The notes below the pieces were generated by a model, which was not told where the DNA came from, did not search any database, and was given only the letters and a program-made list of their open reading frames with translations. From Pseudomonas sp. M47T1 (GTDB taxonomy: Bacteria; Pseudomonadota; Gammaproteobacteria; Pseudomonadales; Pseudomonadaceae), in assembly GCF_000263855.1 (NCBI RefSeq), contig NZ_AJWX01000015.1, positions 62,001-126,000 of the forward strand: 64,000 nt of DNA, given 5' to 3'. The position numbers and the translations under genes are program-made. Below are positions 59,357 to 64,000 of this stretch, piece after piece; position 1 is the first letter of the stretch, and every line of letters begins with the position of its first letter.

Positions 59357-60346
59357 ATGGCACGCGGCGGGATCAACAAGGCAGTGGTACAGAAAGCGCG
59401 TGAAGGGCTGCTGGCCCGTGGCGAAAACCCCACCATCGACGCCGTTCGAGTGGCCTTGGGCAACACCGGTTCGAAAACCACCATCCACCGCTACCTCAAG
59501 GAACTGGAAGAAACCGACCAGCGCCGCCTGGCCCCGCGTGAACACCTGACCCAGGAACTGGGCGAACTGGTGGGCCGCCTGGCCGAGCGCTTGAAAGAGG
59601 AGGGCGACGAGTACGTGCAACAGGCTCAGGCCCGCTTCGACCTGCAAAAGGCCGTGCTGGAAGGCGACCTGGACAAGGCCCTGAAAGCCAACGCCGCCCT
59701 GCAACAGCAATTCGAGATTCAGACCGAAGCGCTGGCCAGCGAATCCGAGCAACTGCTGACCTGCCGCACCTCGTTGCAGACCGAACACACCCGCAACGCC
59801 CGGCTCACTCAGGCGTGCACCGACCTGCAAGCGCGCGTCGGCGAAAAGGACGAGCAGATTCGCTCGCTGGAAGAAAAACACCAGCACGCCCGCGATGCCC
59901 TCGAACATTACCGCCAGGCGGTGAAAGAGCAGCGCGATCAGGATCAGCGTCGTCACGAAGGCCAGGTTCAGCAGGCGCAAGTGGAAGTGCGGCAGCTGCA
60001 ACAAAGCCTTATCGTCAAGCAGGACGAACTGATGCGCCTGAGCCGTGATAACGAGCGCATGCTGGTGGAAGCACGTCAGGCCCGCAAGGACCAGGACAGC
60101 GCCAACCAGGCCCTCGCCGACAAGGTCAATGAAGTCAGTGCCCTGACCACCCAACTGGCCCAGGCCCTGGGTGCGCGTGAAGCGTTGAATGGGCAGATCG
60201 AGGTGTTTCGCCACGAACAGGCGGCCCAGGTCAAGGCCACCAAGGCCCAGGTGCTGCGCGAAGCGCGCCTGGAGCAACAGTTGCAGCAGGCCAACGCCAC
60301 GCTGGCGCAATGGCGCGCCGACCGGGCGGCGGCCAGCGCCGAATAA
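59357..60346 (+). CDS. KfrA-like DNA-binding protein with long coiled coil
   Basis: A 329-residue protein. The N-terminal KfrA_N DNA-binding domain is at about 1-60 (MARGGINKAVVQKAREGLLA, NPTIDAVRVALGNTGSKTTI, HRYLKELEE). A continuous coiled coil fills about 60-325, rich in Glu, Gln, Leu and Ala with heptad spacing. KfrA proteins act as repressors and as filament-forming partition helpers on plasmids; chromosomal copies are common in Pseudomonas with unknown roles. The ribosome site AGGAGC is good. It is paired with the recombinase upstream, 149 bases away. Confidence 0.88.
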   Translation: MARGGINKAVVQKAREGLLARGENPTIDAVRVALGNTGSKTTIHRYLKELEETDQRRLAPREHLTQELGELVGRLAERLKEEGDEYVQQAQARFDLQKAVLEGDLDKALKANAALQQQFEIQTEALASESEQLLTCRTSLQTEHTRNARLTQACTDLQARVGEKDEQIRSLEEKHQHARDALEHYRQAVKEQRDQDQRRHEGQVQQAQVEVRQLQQSLIVKQDELMRLSRDNERMLVEARQARKDQDSANQALADKVNEVSALTTQLAQALGAREALNGQIEVFRHEQAAQVKATKAQVLREARLEQQLQQANATLAQWRADRAAASAE

Positions 60347-60349
60347 GCT

Positions 60350-60769
60350 TCAGGGCTGGCCCGGCTCCACCGGGTGCAGGCCGCTGCGCAGGATACGCCG
60401 GGCGCGCTGGACCTTTTCCAGCGCCCCGGGCACGCCATTGCCCATGTCCATCAACGCCTTGGCACACAGCTGCGCCCCATAACCGTCGAGCTTGGCAAAC
60501 TGCTCGCCAGTCATGTGCACGGTTTTCATGGCGAAGGCCAGCAGCTTATCGCCCGCGTGCGGGCCCTGCAAAATGCCCTTTATCATGTACGCCAGCGCCT
60601 GGCGGTACTGGCCCTGGGTGAGGATGGCCGCGCAGTCGATATCGCTGCCGGCAAAGGTGCGCTGCATCCATTCACGCTGAACATCGTCCAGCAACTGCGG
60701 GTCGCTGCCGTCCTCGGCGAACACCCGGGTACTGCGCAAGGGGATGACGTTGTCGTCGTGATCGGCCAT
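60350..60769 (-). CDS. Conserved hypothetical protein
   Basis: A 139-residue acidic cytoplasmic protein without signal or membrane segments. Helical blocks: VQREWMQRTFAGSDIDCAAI, QYRQALAYMIKGILQGPHAG, KTVHMTGEQFAKLDGYGAQL and CAKALMDMGNGVPGALEKVQ. I do not recognise a named domain. It is convergent with the KfrA-like gene and ends 3 bases after it. A link to the KfrA/recombinase pair is possible only by position. Confidence 0.7.
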   Translation of the reverse strand: MADHDDNVIPLRSTRVFAEDGSDPQLLDDVQREWMQRTFAGSDIDCAAILTQGQYRQALAYMIKGILQGPHAGDKLLAFAMKTVHMTGEQFAKLDGYGAQLCAKALMDMGNGVPGALEKVQRARRILRSGLHPVEPGQP

Positions 60770-60909
60770 GGGATCTGCTTCTCGACAGTAGCGTTAGGCA
60801 TAAGTATGCGCCATAGCGTTGCCCTGTCCACAATCCACGTGGTTCTGTACAAGCCTTGCGTACGAGTGCGGCGCACACTGGCAGCCTGCCTTTGAGCCAG
60901 GAGCTGAAC

Positions 60910-61605
60910 ATGACCGAGTACGTGATTGCCCCACCACCCGCCGCCAGCGTCGCCATTGCCGGTGACAGCCGCCGCTTTCCGATCCGCCGGGTGTTCTGCG
61001 TGGGCCGCAACTATTCCGAGCACGCCCGCGAGATGGGCCATGACCCGGACCGCGAGCCGCCGTTCTTTTTCTGCAAGCCGGCCGATGCCGTGGTGCCGGC
61101 CGAAGGCGTGATCGCCTACCCGCCGTTGACCAGCGACCTGCACCATGAAGTGGAGCTGGTGGTGGCCATCGGCGAAGGCGGCGTGAACATTGACCCGGCG
61201 CAGGCCCTGACCCATGTGTGGGGCTATGGCCTGGGCCTGGACCTCACCCGCCGTGACCTGCAGGCCCAGGCCAAGAAGCAGGGCCGGCCGTGGGACTGGG
61301 CCAAGGGCTTCGACGAGTCGGCGCCATGCACAGCGCTGATTCCGGCCGCTACCCTGGGCCACCCGGCCAGCGGCGCCATCTGGTTGAGCGTGAATGGCGA
61401 AGAGCGCCAGCGTGGCGACCTGTCGGACCAGATCTGGGCCGTTCCGGACGTGATCGCCTACCTGTCGCGCTCGGTGGCGTTGCAGCCCGGCGACCTGATC
61501 TTCACCGGCACGCCTGCCGGGGTCGGTGCGTTGCAACCGGGTGACCAGGTCAGCGCTGGCATCGACGGCGTGGCCCAGTTGGCACTGCGCATCGGTAACC
61601 ACTGA
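60910..61605 (+). CDS. Fumarylacetoacetate hydrolase family protein (fumarylpyruvate-hydrolase-like)
   Basis: A 231-residue metal-dependent C-C hydrolase. FPIRRVFCVGRNYSEHAREM begins the core, with FFFCKPADAVVP and the metal ligands in DLHHEVELVVAIGEGG (two Glu) and GLDLTRRDLQAQAK (Asp). LIFTGTPAGVGALQPGD closes the active site. The length and the GRNYxEHAxEMG block fit NagK-type fumarylpyruvate hydrolases of the gentisate route, but no gentisate dioxygenase or isomerase is nearby. GGAG lies 7 bases before the ATG. An AraC regulator follows in the same direction. Confidence 0.9.
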   Translation: MTEYVIAPPPAASVAIAGDSRRFPIRRVFCVGRNYSEHAREMGHDPDREPPFFFCKPADAVVPAEGVIAYPPLTSDLHHEVELVVAIGEGGVNIDPAQALTHVWGYGLGLDLTRRDLQAQAKKQGRPWDWAKGFDESAPCTALIPAATLGHPASGAIWLSVNGEERQRGDLSDQIWAVPDVIAYLSRSVALQPGDLIFTGTPAGVGALQPGDQVSAGIDGVAQLALRIGNH

Positions 61606-61673
61606 AGGCAGGCTTGGAGGAGGGCGCCGCACGCTTTAAACTGTGCGGCGTCGTTTCCTGCGAGGTTGCTGCC

Positions 61674-62591
61674 ATGTCATCCCTGTCCCGCGTGCCCACC
61701 TACGGCATGCAGCAGCGCAGCGACCGCGAAGATTTCTATATCCGCGACAAGCAGGACCGCGAAGCGCTGACCTCTCCCCATCGCCACGAATACTTTCAAA
61801 TTCAGATCAACCTGGGCGGCGACACCGTGCAGCACATTGGCGGTGCGGTGCGGCCTTTTCCGCGCAACGCCCTGAGCTTTATCCTGCCGCACCGCCTGCA
61901 CCTGATTCCGCACCCGGAGCAGGGCAACTTCATGCTCATCAATGTTGCCCAGGGGTTCCTGCTGCCGCACCTGGCCTGCGACCCGCTGGACCTTGAAGAC
62001 GTGCCGTTGGCCCAGGCGCCCGAATTGGCGCCGTTCCAGTTCCAGGAGCACCTGGACTTCATCCTCGACGATGGCGCCTTCGCGGAAATCGAGACCGTGC
62101 TGCAACGCCTGCGCACACTGGACCGCACCCGTGATTTCGGCACCACCACGCTGTTGCGGGCCGGTTTGCTGCACGTAATCGGGGTGGTCAGCCAACACTT
62201 TGCCGAGCCGTTGCAGCAGTTGGCCAGTGACAAGGCCACCCACCGCGGCCGTCGTGATGCCCTGGCGCGCGTCACGGCGTACATTCGCGAGCACATCGCC
62301 GACCCGCAGCTGACCCTAAAGGAAGCGGCGGCCGCGGCGTTCCTGTCGCCCAACTACCTCACCCACCTGTTGCGCAAGGACACCGGCAGCACCTTCAGCG
62401 AACTGGTGCTGGAGCGGCGCATGCGCCTGGCGCGCACCCACCTGCTGAACAGTGACGAGCCCATCAGCCACATTGCCCAGCGTTGCGGGTTTGCCGACGA
62501 GGCTTATTTCTCCCGGCGCTTTCGCCAGACCCAGGGCCTGCCGCCAGGCCAATTCCGTCGCCAGCAGCGCGGGCATAGCGCCCATCAATAG
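61674..62591 (+). CDS. AraC-family regulator with cupin N-terminus
   Basis: A 305-residue regulator. The N-terminal cupin-like sensing domain is at about 25-125 (SPHRHEYFQIQINLGGDTVQ). The double HTH is at about 205-300 (LKEAAAAAFLSPNYLTHLLR, ISHIAQRCGFADEAYFSRRF, RQTQGLPPGQFRR). ATG at 61674 is preferred over an upstream frame start because the cupin domain begins there and GAGG precedes it. It lies between the hydrolase-like gene and the epoxide hydrolase, all on the plus strand, and could control either. Confidence 0.88.
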   Translation: MSSLSRVPTYGMQQRSDREDFYIRDKQDREALTSPHRHEYFQIQINLGGDTVQHIGGAVRPFPRNALSFILPHRLHLIPHPEQGNFMLINVAQGFLLPHLACDPLDLEDVPLAQAPELAPFQFQEHLDFILDDGAFAEIETVLQRLRTLDRTRDFGTTTLLRAGLLHVIGVVSQHFAEPLQQLASDKATHRGRRDALARVTAYIREHIADPQLTLKEAAAAAFLSPNYLTHLLRKDTGSTFSELVLERRMRLARTHLLNSDEPISHIAQRCGFADEAYFSRRFRQTQGLPPGQFRRQQRGHSAHQ

Positions 62592-62655
62592 TGGTTAGCG
62601 CAGTGCCGTGGATTTGCTAGGGTGGGTTATCCCGGTCAAACGAGCATGGACGACG

Positions 62656-63612
62656 ATGAAGGCCACACAGCAGCGCACCCTGGCAGTCAACGGCATCAAC
62701 CTGAGCGTGCACAGCGCCGGCCCCGACACTGGCAAGCCGATCTGGCTGCTGCATGGCTTTCCCGAGTGCTGGCATTCCTGGCGCTTGCAGATTGCGCCCC
62801 TGGTGGCGGCCGGGTACCAGGTGTGGTTGCCGGAAATGCGTGGCTACGGCGCAAGCTCCGCCCCGGCAGCGGTAGACGCCTACGACCTGTTGACCCTGTG
62901 CGCGGACATTCAGGGCGCCATGGACCTGCTGGGCCATACCCGGGTGAGCGTGGTGGGCCATGACTGGGGCGCGCCGGTCGCCTGGCACCTGGCGCTGCTG
63001 GAACCTGAGCGGGTACAGGCGGTGGTGGCCCTGTCGGTACCGTTCGCCGGCCGGCCGCGCCAGCCTGCGGTGGATATTCTGCGGGCGCACTTCAAGGATC
63101 GCTTCAACTACATCCTGTACTTCCAGGCACCCGGGGTAGCCGAAGCCGAACTGGATGCCGACATCGCCCATACCGTGCGTATGTTCATGCAGGGCGGCGA
63201 CAGCGGCGACCTGATCCTCAAGGACAAGCCTGCCACGGCGAGGCTGTTCGACGGCATCAACCAGCCGGACCGGTTGCCCGCCTGGTGCGCGCCCGAGGAT
63301 TTTCAGGTGTACGTGGACACCTTTGCCGAGCACGGCTTTCATGGGGCGCTGAACTGGTATCGCAATTTCGAAAAAAACTGGCAACGCACCGAGCCTCTGG
63401 CCAATGCCAACGTGGAACAGCCAGCGCTGTTCCTGATTGGTGACCTGGACCCGGTGGGCGTGCTCGAAGCCCACACTTTGCTGCGCATGCCCAACCGCGT
63501 GCCGCGCCTGGAACAGCATGTAGTGAAGGCGTGCGGGCACTGGATACAGAGCGAGCAACCGGAGGTGGTCAATGCCCATCTGCTGAAGTTTCTGGCGGTT
63601 CACTACCGCTGA
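62656..63612 (+). CDS. Epoxide-hydrolase-like alpha/beta hydrolase
   Basis: A 318-residue alpha/beta hydrolase. HGFPECWHSW (oxyanion motif HGFP, about 33-42), the nucleophile Asp in VVGHDWGAPVAWHLALLEPE (about 100-119), a cap Tyr in GALNWYRNFEKNW, the acid in FLIGDLDPVG and the base His in ACGHWIQSEQPE complete the epoxide hydrolase set. ATG at 62656 is preferred over a longer frame start since the family begins MKATQQRTLAVNGI. It probably opens an epoxide formed during breakdown of an aromatic or terpene, but the substrate is unknown. A truncated repeat follows. Confidence 0.87.
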   Translation: MKATQQRTLAVNGINLSVHSAGPDTGKPIWLLHGFPECWHSWRLQIAPLVAAGYQVWLPEMRGYGASSAPAAVDAYDLLTLCADIQGAMDLLGHTRVSVVGHDWGAPVAWHLALLEPERVQAVVALSVPFAGRPRQPAVDILRAHFKDRFNYILYFQAPGVAEAELDADIAHTVRMFMQGGDSGDLILKDKPATARLFDGINQPDRLPAWCAPEDFQVYVDTFAEHGFHGALNWYRNFEKNWQRTEPLANANVEQPALFLIGDLDPVGVLEAHTLLRMPNRVPRLEQHVVKACGHWIQSEQPEVVNAHLLKFLAVHYR

Positions 63613-63649
63613 AAGGGCGCATACTTGTGTGAGGTTGGAGTCGTAGGAA

Positions 63650-63724
63650 CTGCCGACAGGCTGCAGAAAAGTCCGCAGGGCCTTTGGCGGTGTCATGCCG
63701 ATCGCGGGCCCGCTGTGAGCGCCA
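63650..63724. repeat. Cloverleaf-type intergenic repeat, copy I (right arm lost)
   Basis: The left arm, first hairpin (AAAGTCC-gca-GGGCCTT, imperfect), linker tgtcatgccgatcgc and start of the third hairpin are present. The sequence then breaks off where a short minus-strand frame ends. Confidence 0.72.
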
Positions 63725-63727
63725 GGC

Positions 63728-63832
63728 TCAGCGGCCGTCCACCGAGTACCTGCCGGGACCGGACACGGCCAACAGCACGCGGGCGAGCAGGATGATTTCG
63801 TTGCTTTGCTTGGCGAACAGGCTGTAGTGCAT
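63728..63832 (-). pseudogene. Possible DoxX-like N-terminal fragment
   Basis: A 34-residue minus-strand frame, MHYSLFAKQSNEIILLARVL then LAVSGPGRYSVDGR, starts like DoxX membrane proteins (LLARVLL), then changes into sequence unlike the family and stops at the edge of truncated repeat I. It may be the remains of a gene broken by repeat insertion or deletion. The evidence is thin. Confidence 0.3.
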
Positions 63833-63942
63833 GATGTCGGTGCCTCGGCAGGAGTGTGCAGACCACACCCACACTGTAGCCGCTGCCGCAACGCTGCGCT
63901 GGCCCTTGCATTCACTGAAGATTCCCAGCGAACGTGGTAGCC

Positions 63943-64000
63943 CTAAGGCGCCTTGGTGTCGTCGTGCAGATAGTGCTGGGTGGCGTCCAGCACTTTGACA
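63943..64000 (-). CDS. C-terminal end of a minus-strand gene (cut by the window)
   Basis: The last 58 bases read on the minus strand as VKVLDATQHYLHDDTKAP followed by TAG. It is too short to assign a family, and a chance frame is possible. Confidence 0.35.
   Translation of the reverse strand, partial: VKVLDATQHYLHDDTKAP

Noticed and set aside
59291..60310. 339-residue minus-strand Leu/Phe-rich frame opposite the KfrA-like gene
   Set aside because: The repeated Gln/Glu/Ala codons of a coiled coil read as Leu/Phe/Gly on the other strand, giving a false membrane-like frame.
58287..60769. Prophage or integrative element inferred from the integrase
   Set aside because: No phage structural, replication or att-like repeats are seen; the flanking genes are ordinary metabolic ones.
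1..64000. tRNA, rRNA or CRISPR features
   Set aside because: I looked for CCA-ended cloverleaves, rRNA cores and regularly spaced direct repeats and found none; the cloverleaf-like repeats lack tRNA consensus bases.

Overview
The window is about 64 kb of GC-rich, densely coded DNA that fits a Pseudomonas chromosome, probably of the broad fluorescens/putida group. The evidence is the Pseudomonas-type small proteins (DUF2790 and DUF4946 families), short inverted repeats of the GTGGGAGC...GCTCCCAC type, a selenocysteine formate dehydrogenase with FdhE, the tail of a type VI secretion cluster, and many LysR, AraC and TetR regulators beside small catabolic operons. The species assignment is inference. 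I saw no rRNA, tRNA, CRISPR array or complete insertion sequence.

Layout. 1-3.1 kb: end of a T6SS operon (tssM C-terminus, tssA) closed by a strong terminator. 3.1-8.9 kb: housekeeping and envelope genes (DdlA-type D-Ala-D-Ala ligase, a zinc-type HemB, a LysR regulator, a ClC channel). 9.0-11.7 kb: a divergent ECF unit, with a Tat-exported metallophosphoesterase and a cupredoxin facing an ECF sigma factor and its zinc anti-sigma factor. They are separated by two mirror-image promoter-like elements. 11.9-17.5 kb: formate dehydrogenase operon (Sec-containing alpha subunit, FeS beta subunit, cytochrome b gamma subunit, fdhE).

17.6-33.0 kb is the most distinctive block. Operon 1 (minus strand) has a SsuA/TauA-like binding protein, an LLM flavin monooxygenase, an acyl-CoA-dehydrogenase-like monooxygenase and a 2-hydroxyacid dehydrogenase. 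Then come a LysR regulator, a class II aldolase with a second LLM monooxygenase, and a TonB receptor with a complete polar-amino-acid ABC transporter, an FAD amine/amino-acid oxidase and a RidA protein. Together they look like an import and oxidation route for an organosulfur or N,S-containing compound. AT-rich intergenic islands sit at its control points.

33-47 kb holds an ABC exporter, a TOBE molybdate-binding protein, a PrpA-like phosphatase, a diguanylate cyclase, 3-hydroxyacyl-CoA dehydrogenase and thiolase with a divergent AraC regulator, an AhpD-like protein, a MocR regulator, an aldo/keto reductase and an NCS1 transporter. 46-52.6 kb is rich in metal handling: CopCD, an Nramp transporter and a dmeR-dmeF-DUF1289 Ni/Co efflux operon with a GC-tract operator. 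52.7-58.1 kb has a TetR regulator divergent from a fluoroacetate-dehalogenase-like hydrolase, a decayed dctA fragment, a LysR regulator and a paralogous LeuCD pair. 58.2-60.8 kb has a solitary tyrosine recombinase next to a KfrA-like coiled-coil DNA-binding protein. 60.9-63.6 kb has a fumarylpyruvate-hydrolase-like enzyme, an AraC regulator and an epoxide hydrolase.

A modular, cloverleaf-capable intergenic repeat recurs nine times across the window in complete and partial forms.
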